NCBI RefSeq assembly: GCF_030818075.1
Contig: NZ_JAUSZZ010000001.1
Location: 3,348,001-3,412,000, forward strand
DNA: 64,000 nucleotides
Source: Microbacterium proteolyticum
GTDB lineage: Bacteria > Actinomycetota > Actinomycetes > Actinomycetales > Microbacteriaceae
Reading direction: 5' to 3'
Shown: positions 57,206 through 64,000 of the stretch, in pieces
Layout: every line of letters starts with the position of its first letter
Position numbering within the stretch: position 1 is the first letter of the stretch
Translations under genes and position numbers: made by a program
The notes under the pieces: generated by a model
What the model saw: only the letters and a program-made list of their open reading frames with translations
Database searches by the model: none
Told to the model about the DNA's origin: nothing

Positions 57206-57657
57206 GCCCGATCCCCCGCCCGCCGGCGGGCTGGCGCGAGCGCGCCGACCGCGCCGTCGCCCGCGGTCGGCGCTGGGACCGTCTCATTCCGGGTGTGCTG
57301 CTGGACTCCCCGGTGAGCCGCGTCGGGTACTGGTACGGCTGCGCGCTCGGGTGGACCTGGGGCTCGCTGTGGAGCACCGGCCGCATCGAGAAGCGGCAGG
57401 GACTGTGGGTCTTCAGCGGGCTGCCCGCGTGGGCGTTCCCGCGCGGCGGGGTGTGCGTGGGAGGGTGCTTCCTCACGGGCGACGACCGCCCGACCGATAC
57501 CGTCCTCGGCCACGAGGCGGTGCATCAGCGGCAGTGGCGCCGCTACGGCTTCCTCATGCCCGTTCTCTACGCACTGGCGGGACGGGATCCGTTCGGCAAC
57601 CGCTTCGAGATCGAGGCCGGCCTGGTCGAGGGAAACTACGTGCCCCGCGGCAGCTGA
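57202..57657 (+). CDS. Hypothetical protein with HExxH motif
   Basis: A 151-residue protein that starts with a GTG overlapping the arginase-like stop (GTGA). The centre has HEAVHQRQWRRYG, an HExxH zinc-peptidase-type motif, with a Glu downstream in RFEIEAGLVEGNY as a possible third ligand. Two Cys occur in GGVCVGGCFLTGDD. A metalloprotease-like role is inference from the motif only. I do not recognise the family name. Confidence 0.7.
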   Translation: MSPIPRPPAGWRERADRAVARGRRWDRLIPGVLLDSPVSRVGYWYGCALGWTWGSLWSTGRIEKRQGLWVFSGLPAWAFPRGGVCVGGCFLTGDDRPTDTVLGHEAVHQRQWRRYGFLMPVLYALAGRDPFGNRFEIEAGLVEGNYVPRGS

Positions 57658-57690
57658 GGCGTCGAACGGCGAACGCGGAACCCGCCGCCG

Positions 57691-58155
57691 TCAGCGCGCG
57701 GTTGCCAGTCCGAAGCGCTCGGGGGTGTGGATGGACTGGGCGTCGACGCCGTGACGCGTGGTGAGGTCGTCCACGATCTCCGCGGTACCGAGGTAGCCGC
57801 CGAGCAGCACCACGCGCGTGGCGTCGTCTTCGGCGCAGAGCATCTCGCCGGCCCAGCCGGAGACGGCGCGGGCGAGCGCTTGACCGGGGGCGCAGGAGCG
57901 TCCGGTCCCGGGTGCGCCGCCGCGGCGCGAACGGTCGAGCCAGGTGATCGTCATGCGCGCGGGAGCGGCGATGCGTCCGATCCAGGACTCGTCGGGGACC
58001 TCGATGAACACCCGTCCCGTCGAGCAGATCGGCAGGGTCGCGAGCACGGTCTGCAGCTCGACGAGAGAGGTCTCGTCGGCGGTCACCAGGTGCTGGACGC
58101 GGGTGTGCCGCGACGCGCGGCACGCGGCGTCGTTGTGCTCGGAGGAGGTGGCCAT
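57691..58155 (-). CDS. SIP-domain (siderophore-interacting C-terminal domain) protein
   Basis: A 154-residue protein resembling only the NAD(P)H-binding C-terminal domain of siderophore-interacting proteins: VQHLVTADETSLVELQTVL, STGRVFIEVPDESWIGRI, and the GEMLCAEDDATRVVLLGGYL end. It lacks the FAD-binding N-terminal domain, so it cannot reduce ferric siderophores alone. The ATG at 58155 is chosen over one 27 codons upstream because a DtxR/IdeR-like iron box at 58180-58198 lies in that extension. Confidence 0.8.
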   Translation of the reverse strand: MATSSEHNDAACRASRHTRVQHLVTADETSLVELQTVLATLPICSTGRVFIEVPDESWIGRIAAPARMTITWLDRSRRGGAPGTGRSCAPGQALARAVSGWAGEMLCAEDDATRVVLLGGYLGTAEIVDDLTTRHGVDAQSIHTPERFGLATAR

Positions 58156-58179
58156 GATGGCATCCACTATACCCCTTGC

Positions 58180-58198
58180 AAAGGGTTGCCTTACCTGA
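58180..58198. promoter_or_regulatory. DtxR/IdeR-like iron box
   Basis: The minus strand reads TCAGGTAAGGCAACCCTTT, matching 13 of 19 positions of the DtxR/IdeR consensus with intact AGGT.AGGC and CCT core. It lies 25 bases before the SIP-domain gene, so iron repression is likely. Confidence 0.65.
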
Positions 58199-58260
58199 CT
58201 TCGCTCAAGGTGTCTCGACGTCGACGGACACGGCATCGGACGGTCGCGCCGGCGACCGGC

Positions 58261-58974
58261 TCAGCCCACCAGAACCTCTCGCAGCCGCCGCACCTCGTCG
58301 TCGGTCAGGCCGTGGGCCCGCAGATACTCCGCGGGCGACCCGTGCTCGCGGTCGAGGCGGTCGAGCAGCGCCCGCATGACCGGAGCGGGCGAACGGGTCG
58401 CCAGCGCTTCGGCATGCACGGCCCCGGGGTGCATCGACCGGATGGCGCGCAGGACGGCGGCGTTGCGCTCCGCCGGAAGCAGGTCTTCGGTGCGGGCGTA
58501 GTCGGCGACGACGGCATCGCGGTCCACCCCTGCTGCGGCGAGCGCGATCGCGACCGTGACACCCGTGCGGTCCTTGCCGACGGTGCAGTGCACGAGCACC
58601 GGCTGCGCGCTCAGGATGCCGCGCACCACCGCCACGACGCGATCGGCGGAGTCGTCCACGATGGCGGCGTACAGTTCGTCGAGGCTGACGTCTCGCGCGA
58701 AGAACGACGCGACGGAACCGAGGAACAGCGGCTCGTGCTGCACCTCGACCGCGAGGTCATCGAGACGGCTTGGCGCGTGGGCCACTTCGGTCTCGTCGCG
58801 GAGGTCGATGACGCGACGGATGCCGAGGCGTCGGAGCGCCTGCATGCCGTCGTCGTCGACGGCGACCAGATTGCCGGAGCGGTACAGGACTCCAGTGCGG
58901 GTGCGGGCGCCGCCGGCGGGAAGACCCCCGGTGTCACGGAAGTTGGTCGCTCCCGAAACCAGCGATCGCGTCAC
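58261..58974 (-). CDS. Tyrosine-protein phosphatase (PtpB-like)
   Basis: A 237-residue phosphatase with the CX5R P-loop HCTVGKDRTGVTVAIALA, where the Lys-Asp-Arg triple is typical of the MptpB-like group with dual or triple specificity. The N-terminus has NFRDTGGLPAGGARTRTGVL, also typical. The start is a GTG at 58974, overlapping the stop of the upstream AhpD-like gene (GTGA). Cytosolic, no signal peptide. Confidence 0.92.
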   Translation of the reverse strand: MTRSLVSGATNFRDTGGLPAGGARTRTGVLYRSGNLVAVDDDGMQALRRLGIRRVIDLRDETEVAHAPSRLDDLAVEVQHEPLFLGSVASFFARDVSLDELYAAIVDDSADRVVAVVRGILSAQPVLVHCTVGKDRTGVTVAIALAAAGVDRDAVVADYARTEDLLPAERNAAVLRAIRSMHPGAVHAEALATRSPAPVMRALLDRLDREHGSPAEYLRAHGLTDDEVRRLREVLVG

Positions 58975-59522
58975 GCGCTCTGCTCACCGTGATCGTGCGG
59001 CGCGCGCGGGGTCGTCGTCGCCGCGGGAGCGGCATCCGGAGCCACCGCCGCCAGGGTGCCCGCACGGGGCGGCACGGGGTAACGGCCGGCGATGGCCACC
59101 CGGTTGAAGGCGTTGATCGCCACGAGCACCCAGCTGAGGGCCACGTACTCCTGTTCACTCAGGATGCCGCCCGCCTGGTCGTAGACGTCGTCGGGGATGC
59201 CGTCCTCGTGGATGAACGTGAACGACTCGGTGAGTTCGAGAGCCGCGCGCTCGCGGTCGTCGAAGACGCCCGACTCGCGCCAGGTCGCGATCTGCGCGAT
59301 GACGTCGGCGTCGAGACCGGCCTTGACCGCGGCGTCGACGTGCACCCGCACGCAGTACGCGCAGCCGTTCAGCTGCGACGCGTGAATCTGCACGATCTCG
59401 CGCAGGCGCGCGTCGATGCCGGCGTCGGCGGCCAGCCGGCCCACCGTCGTGGAGAACGATCGCAACGCCGCGTACGCCTCGGGGGCCTTCTTCGACAGGT
59501 GTACACGCTTCTCCTCGCCCAT
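58971..59522 (-). CDS. Carboxymuconolactone decarboxylase/AhpD-like protein
   Basis: A 183-residue protein with the AhpD-type redox motif in QIHASQLNGCAYCVRVH (CxxC with downstream His) and ALSWVLVAINAFNRVAIA. Such proteins reduce peroxides or act as alkylhydroperoxidase partners. The last 30 residues are Pro/Ala-rich. It is the first of a coupled pair with the tyrosine phosphatase. Confidence 0.9.
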   Translation of the reverse strand: MGEEKRVHLSKKAPEAYAALRSFSTTVGRLAADAGIDARLREIVQIHASQLNGCAYCVRVHVDAAVKAGLDADVIAQIATWRESGVFDDRERAALELTESFTFIHEDGIPDDVYDQAGGILSEQEYVALSWVLVAINAFNRVAIAGRYPVPPRAGTLAAVAPDAAPAATTTPRAPHDHGEQSA

Positions 59523-59726
59523 GGGGAAAGCCTATTGCCGCGCCGGTGGACGAGCACGGGAACGTCCGATGAGGGTGCGGTGACGCCGCAGCGCACTCAC
59601 CCGGGGCCGACGAGCGGATCCCGGGACCCCCTCGGCGGGATGCGGCGCCGGCGCGCGGCTCCCCCGTCCATGACGCCGTGCGGCAGGGGGTGTCGGCGCC
59701 GGCGAGCGCGATGACAGGCTGAGGAC

Positions 59727-60659
59727 ATGCCCGAACGCGACGAGTTCTCCTTCCTTCCCGCCCAGGCCGCAGACCTGCACCGCGCCGTGCCGGTCGTGGA
59801 GCGGGTCGGAGTGCGGCTCGACGACGGTCGCACGCTGAGCGGCCTGCGCTGGGGTGAGGCGCCGCCGCGGGTGACCCTGCTGCACGGCGCGGGCCTGAAC
59901 GCCCACACCTGGGACACGACCCTGCTGCACCTGGACGAGCCCGCCCTCGCGCTCGATCTCCCCGGCCACGGCGACTCGTCGTGGCGCGACGACGCCGCCT
60001 ATGTCGCCCGCGTGCTGGCCCCCGACATCGTCGCCGCCCTGGAAGCGTGGACGGACCGACCGCAGACGCTCGTGGGTCACTCGCTCGGCGGGCTGGTGGC
60101 GGCGGCGGCGACGGCATCCCGTCCCGATCTCGTCGAGCGGCTCGTCCTGCTCGACATCACCCCCGGTGTGGACCCGAGTGCCGGACCCGCGCAGATCCGT
60201 GCGTTCTTCGCGGGGCCCACCGATTGGGCCTCCCGCGACGACCTCGTCGATCGTGCGTTGGCGTTCGGCCTCGGGGGCTCCCGTGCGGCGGCCACCCGAG
60301 GCGTCTTCCACAACTCCCGCGTGCGTGCCGACGGGCGCGTGGAATGGAAGCACCACTTCGCCCACCTCGCAGCGACGGCGGGCGCCGACACCGACGTCAC
60401 GACCCCGGATGCCGTCCGCGCGGCGCTCGCGGACACGGGCTGGGACGACATCGCCGCGGTGTCCCGTCCGGTCACCCTCGTGCGCGGCGAGCGCGGATTC
60501 GTCACGTCGGAAGACGCCGCGGAATTCACCCGGCATGCGCCCGACGCCCGCGTGCGCACCCTCGCCACCGGCCACAATGCGCAAGAGGAGGACCCCGCCG
60601 CCCTTGCCGCGCTGATCCGCGGGATTGTGCGGAACGAGGAGGTCGCGGAGACGCCGTGA
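59727..60659 (+). CDS. Alpha/beta hydrolase
   Basis: A 310-residue hydrolase. The oxyanion region is VTLLHGAGLNAHTWD, the nucleophile elbow LVGHSLGGLVAAAATASRP, and the catalytic Asp and His are near VTLVRGERGFVTSED and the C-terminal TGHNAQEEDP. The substrate is unknown. The ATG at 59727 follows a 204-bp region that shows nothing coding. It is on the plus strand ahead of the peptide ABC genes but 156 bp away. Confidence 0.9.
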   Translation: MPERDEFSFLPAQAADLHRAVPVVERVGVRLDDGRTLSGLRWGEAPPRVTLLHGAGLNAHTWDTTLLHLDEPALALDLPGHGDSSWRDDAAYVARVLAPDIVAALEAWTDRPQTLVGHSLGGLVAAAATASRPDLVERLVLLDITPGVDPSAGPAQIRAFFAGPTDWASRDDLVDRALAFGLGGSRAAATRGVFHNSRVRADGRVEWKHHFAHLAATAGADTDVTTPDAVRAALADTGWDDIAAVSRPVTLVRGERGFVTSEDAAEFTRHAPDARVRTLATGHNAQEEDPAALAALIRGIVRNEEVAETP

Positions 60660-60815
60660 GGAGCGGATCGGGCCTCCTCCCCGCGTCATGAAGCGTCGCG
60701 CACCGTCACAGTCGACGTGCAGGGAATACGGGTGAAAGTAGGCTGTTTGCACCCCTGCACGGCATCCATCACAGCCCCCGCGGATGCCGACGGCCTGCGA
60801 AAGGACAACCCCGCA

Positions 60816-62327
60816 ATGCTGCGCCGCACTGCTCTCGCCACGAGTGCGCTTCTCATCGGAGCCCTGCTGCTCACCTCCTGCACCGGCTCGAACACCGCCG
60901 CGAATCCCACGGGCCAACCGAACCCGGATGCCACCCTGACGGTGCGCCTGTCCCTGGAGCCGTCCAATCTCGACATCCGCCGCACCGGAGGCGCGGCCCT
61001 CGAACAGGCGCTCGTCGACAACGTCTACCAGGGGCTCGTCACGCGCGACGCCGATCAGGACAACGCCATCGTCCCCGCCCTCGCCACGGAGTGGAACGTG
61101 TCGCCCGACGGCCTCACCTACACCTTCACCCTCCGGCAGGGAGTGACCTTCCACGACGGCAGCGAACTCACCGCGAACGACGTCGTCACCTCGCTGCAGA
61201 CGGCCAAGGACGACGCGACCATCGCCGACAGCGCCGCTCTGGCGGGGGTCACCTCGATCGCCTCCCCCGACGCCTCGACGATCGTGATCACGCTCGCGCA
61301 GCCCAACATCGACTTCCTCTTCACCCTCACCGGCCGTGCGGGGCTCGTCTTCCGCAGCGGCGACACGACCAATCTGCAGACGGCGGCCAATGGCACCGGT
61401 CCGTTCCGCGTGGACGACTGGAACACCGGTCAGAGCCTCACCCTCGCCCGTTACGACGGCTACTGGGGCGAGCGGGCCGGTGTGGCCGAGGTCGTGCTCG
61501 ACTACATCCCCGACAACAACGCCGCCGTCAACGCCGCGGTGGCCGGCGACGTCGACGTGGCGCTCGAGATCGAACCGGAACTCCGGAGTCAGATCGAGGG
61601 CACCGGGGCCTTCACGATCGAGTCCGGTCTGACCACCGACAAGGGCACGCTCGCGTTCAACAACCAGCGCGCGCCGCTGACCGACGAGCGCGTGCGCGAA
61701 GCCCTGCGCCTCGCGATCGACCATGACGCCCTCGTCGAGACCCTCGGCTCCGGTGACACCCTCTCCGGCCCGATTCCGCCGCTGGACCCCGGATACGAAG
61801 ACCTCACGGGCACCGTCCCCTTCGACCCCGACCGCTCGCGCGAGCTCCTCGCGGAGGCCGGGGCCCAGAACCTCACGCTCGCGCTGACGATCCCCAACGT
61901 CTACCCCGGCTCGATCGCGACCTTCCTGGTGTCGGCGTTCGCCGACGTGGGAGTGACGCTGCAGGTCAAGCAGGTGGACTTCACCGCCTGGTTGCAGGAC
62001 GTCTACACGAACAAGGACTACGACCTCAGCTTCGTGCGCCACGTCGAAGCCCGCGACTTCGGCAACTGGGCGGACCCCACGTATTACTTCGGGTACGACA
62101 ACCCCGAGGTGCAGAGCCTGTACGCGCAGGCGCTCGCCACGACCGACGAGCAGCAGTCCGCCGACCTGCTCGCCGAGGCCGCGCGCATCGTCAGCGATCA
62201 GGATGCCGCCGACTGGCTGTTCCTCTCCACCCCGCTGACCGCGGTGGGCTCGAACGTGGCGAACTTCCCGAAGAACTCGCTCAACGTGCGCCTGCCCCTG
62301 GCGGGCGTGACGGTCTCGTCGGAGTGA
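60816..62327 (+). CDS. ABC transporter substrate-binding lipoprotein (family 5, peptide/nickel type)
   Basis: A 503-residue SBP_bac_5 protein. It has a signal peptide with lipobox LTSC near residue 21, VDNVYQGLVTRD, WNVSPDGLTYTFTLRQGVTF and the C-terminal SFVRHVEARDFGNWADPTYY region. It binds oligopeptides or related ligands outside the membrane. The ATG at 60816 has AAAGGA upstream; the longer frame from 60717 lacks a signal sequence. Its stop overlaps the permease GTG. Confidence 0.93.
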   Translation: MLRRTALATSALLIGALLLTSCTGSNTAANPTGQPNPDATLTVRLSLEPSNLDIRRTGGAALEQALVDNVYQGLVTRDADQDNAIVPALATEWNVSPDGLTYTFTLRQGVTFHDGSELTANDVVTSLQTAKDDATIADSAALAGVTSIASPDASTIVITLAQPNIDFLFTLTGRAGLVFRSGDTTNLQTAANGTGPFRVDDWNTGQSLTLARYDGYWGERAGVAEVVLDYIPDNNAAVNAAVAGDVDVALEIEPELRSQIEGTGAFTIESGLTTDKGTLAFNNQRAPLTDERVREALRLAIDHDALVETLGSGDTLSGPIPPLDPGYEDLTGTVPFDPDRSRELLAEAGAQNLTLALTIPNVYPGSIATFLVSAFADVGVTLQVKQVDFTAWLQDVYTNKDYDLSFVRHVEARDFGNWADPTYYFGYDNPEVQSLYAQALATTDEQQSADLLAEAARIVSDQDAADWLFLSTPLTAVGSNVANFPKNSLNVRLPLAGVTVSSE

Positions 62328-63274
62328 TCCGCTACGCGCTGACACGGCTGGGCCTGCTCGTGCTGGGCCTGGCCGTGGCCAGCGTGCTGATCTTCGTCTC
62401 GCTGCGCGTCCTCCCCGGCGACGTCGCGCAGCTCATCGCGGGCGGCGAAGCGACTCCCGAGCAGATCACCGCCGTGCGCGCGAGTCTCGGTCTCGACGCA
62501 CCGCTGTGGGCGCAGTACGCGGACTGGATCGGCGGCGTGCCGCGCGGCGACCTGGGCACCTCCCTCATCACCGGCACCCCGGTGACGACGGAGCTGGCCG
62601 ACAAGGCACGGGTGACCGTTCCCCTCGCGGCCCTGTCACTCACGGTGGCGCTGATCGTCGGCATCCCGTTCGGGGTGCTGTCGGCTCTCGGTCGCCGCCG
62701 TGCGGCCGGCACCGCGATGAGCGTCGTCGCGCAGGCGCTGGCCGCCGTCCCCGTGGTCTGGGCCGGTCTCATGCTCGTCGTGGTGTTCTCGGTGTGGCTG
62801 GGTTGGCTCCCGCCGCAGGGTTTCCCACGGGCCGGATGGAGCGACCCCGGCGCGGCGCTGCGCGCGCTGATCCTGCCCGCACTGACCATCGGCGTGATCG
62901 AGGGCGCGATGCTCCTGCGCTTCGTGCGCAGTGCCACGTTGCAGGCAGTCGGGCAGGACTACGTGCGCACGGCCGCCGCGAAGGGCTTGACGCGCACGCG
63001 CGCTCTCCTCAGCCACGGCCTGCCGAACGTGGGCCTCTCGGTCATCACCGTCCTCGGGCTCCAGATCGCCGGGATCATCGTGGGGGCCGTGGTCATCGAG
63101 CAGCTGTTCACCCTCCCCGGTATCGGCCGCATGCTCGTCGGCGATGTCGCCTCCCGCGATCTGCCCAAGGTGCAGGGGGAGCTGCTCGCGCTGACCGGAA
63201 TCGTGCTCATCGTGGGCTTCCTCGTCGATCTCGTGCACCGGCTCCTCGACCCTCGCCAGCGGGAGGTCGCATGA
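62324..63274 (+). CDS. ABC transporter permease (DppB/OppB type)
   Basis: A 316-residue permease with six membrane segments. The EAA-like loop DYVRTAAAKGLTRTRALLSH and the final LPGIGRMLVGDVASRDLPKVQ are typical of DppB-like subunits. The start is a GTG at 62324 (overlap GTGA), and the stop overlaps the next ATG (ATGA). It forms the membrane channel with the following permease. Confidence 0.93.
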   Translation: MIRYALTRLGLLVLGLAVASVLIFVSLRVLPGDVAQLIAGGEATPEQITAVRASLGLDAPLWAQYADWIGGVPRGDLGTSLITGTPVTTELADKARVTVPLAALSLTVALIVGIPFGVLSALGRRRAAGTAMSVVAQALAAVPVVWAGLMLVVVFSVWLGWLPPQGFPRAGWSDPGAALRALILPALTIGVIEGAMLLRFVRSATLQAVGQDYVRTAAAKGLTRTRALLSHGLPNVGLSVITVLGLQIAGIIVGAVVIEQLFTLPGIGRMLVGDVASRDLPKVQGELLALTGIVLIVGFLVDLVHRLLDPRQREVA

Positions 63275-64000
63275 AAACCGCGACGCGTCTGTGGAGTCTG
63301 GGCACCGGCCGGTTCGGCATCCTGATCGTCGCTCTCGTTGCGCTCACAGCCGTCGTCTCGCTGTTCTGGACCCCCTTCGACCCGGCGGCCGTCGACGCTC
63401 GCGCGCGCTGGAGCGCCCCCTCGTGGCCGCACGTGCTGGGCACCGACGACAGCGGCCGCGACATCGCCAGCCTGCTCATGGCGGGAGCGCGCACGACGCT
63501 CCTCGTCGCCGTCGGCGCCGGTGTGGTCGCGTCGGTCCTGGGCCTCACCCTCGCGGCGCTCGGATCGCTCACCGCCCGGTGGATACGCGAGAGCATCGCC
63601 GTTCTCGTCGACATCCTGATCGCCTTCCCCGTGCTCATCATCGCCATGATGATCTCGGCGGTGTGGGGCGGTTCGCTGGCGGTGGTGATCTGGGCCGTCG
63701 GCATCGGCTTCGGCGTCAACATCGCACGCGTCACGCGCCCGGAGCTGCGCCGCGTCCTGCACAGCGACTACGTCCTCGCCGGACGCGCCAGCGGCCTGAC
63801 GACAGGGCAGAACCTCACCCGGCACCTTCTCCCCAACGTCGCACCGGTCTTCATCGTGCAGCTGTCATGGGGCATGGCGGTGGCGGTGCTGGCCGAGGCG
63901 GGGCTGTCGTACCTCGGCTTCGGCGCCCCGGTGACCCAGCCCTCGTGGGGCGTCCTGCTGAGCGACCTGCAGGGCTACATCGCCGTGCATCCGCTCACGG
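63271..64000 (+). CDS. ABC transporter permease (DppC/OppC type; partial)
   Basis: The first 243 codons of a DppC-like permease, cut by the window end. It has a short N-terminus, a membrane segment, HVLGTDDSGRDIASLLMAGA (the usual DppC start) and the EAA loop SDYVLAGRASGLTTGQNLTR. The ATPase subunits are expected beyond the window. The ATG at 63271 overlaps the DppB-like stop. Confidence 0.92.
   Translation, partial: MKTATRLWSLGTGRFGILIVALVALTAVVSLFWTPFDPAAVDARARWSAPSWPHVLGTDDSGRDIASLLMAGARTTLLVAVGAGVVASVLGLTLAALGSLTARWIRESIAVLVDILIAFPVLIIAMMISAVWGGSLAVVIWAVGIGFGVNIARVTRPELRRVLHSDYVLAGRASGLTTGQNLTRHLLPNVAPVFIVQLSWGMAVAVLAEAGLSYLGFGAPVTQPSWGVLLSDLQGYIAVHPLT

Noticed and set aside
59532..62345. 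A 937-codon minus-strand frame opposite the hydrolase and the peptide-binding protein
   Set aside because: It covers two clear plus-strand genes with known motifs, and its own product shows no domain.

Overview
The window is a high-GC, gene-dense chromosomal segment of an actinobacterium, most likely a Microbacteriaceae member of or near Microbacterium. I infer this from the gene content: a complete F-type ATP synthase operon beside a WecA/TagO-type transferase, Sua5 and PrmC; an argS-lysA-hom-thrC-thrB-rho-prfA run; families typical of Microbacteriaceae (DUF7882-like, DUF6458, DUF3097, DUF2188); frequent GTG starts; and many ATGA/GTGA stop-start overlaps. It is core chromosome with short accessory patches. 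No insertion sequence, prophage, integrase or CRISPR array was seen.

Layout. 1-7.2 kb: partial membrane protein, OsmC protein, asparaginase, amino-acid permease, PP2C phosphatase, aldo/keto reductase, DUF5684-like protein and YaaA. 7.25-17.6 kb (all minus): atpB-E-F-H-A-G-D-C preceded by an AtpI-like gene, a WecA-type transferase, Sua5 and PrmC. atpD carries a one-base frameshift and atpB has no ATG/GTG/TTG start that covers its N-terminus. 17.7-24.9 kb: accessory genes (cysK-cysE, acyl-CoA dehydrogenase with divergent AraC regulator, amidase, DUF559-like nuclease) separating prmC from prfA, ending in an array of palindromic repeats. 24.9-35.9 kb: prfA, rho, thrB, thrC, hom, lysA, DUF2993 protein, argS. 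36-42.9 kb: transglutaminase-like protein, Ser/Thr kinase with lipoprotein, tRNA-Arg(CCG), several small acidic proteins, and a MarR regulator divergent from a small-protein operon. 42.9-46.8 kb: a coupled operon of SRPBCC protein, phytoene-dehydrogenase-like flavoprotein, Nei-type glycosylase and spore-photoproduct-lyase-like radical SAM protein. 46.9-53.2 kb: orphan GAF histidine kinase, PIG-V-like mannosyltransferase, SMR exporter behind a guanidine-III riboswitch, CPBP-like protein, TrmB and DUF3097. 53.3-64 kb: TPM protein with PspA, arginase-fold protein with an HExxH protein, SIP-domain protein under a DtxR/IdeR-like box, tyrosine phosphatase with AhpD-like protein, alpha/beta hydrolase, and a peptide ABC transporter cut by the window end.

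The strongest non-routine observations are: (1) a guanidine-III riboswitch abutting the Shine-Dalgarno of an SMR guanidinium exporter; (2) five 56-57 bp palindromes bracketing a DUF559-like nuclease gene, three of them in an exact 113-bp tandem array, one beginning at the gene's own stop codon; (3) the atpD frameshift and the CTG-like start of atpB; (4) the coupled SPL-like/Nei operon; (5) an iron box ahead of a SIP-domain gene. No complete, clearly undescribed system is evident; the palindrome/nuclease locus and the SPL-like/Nei operon are the best candidates for follow-up.
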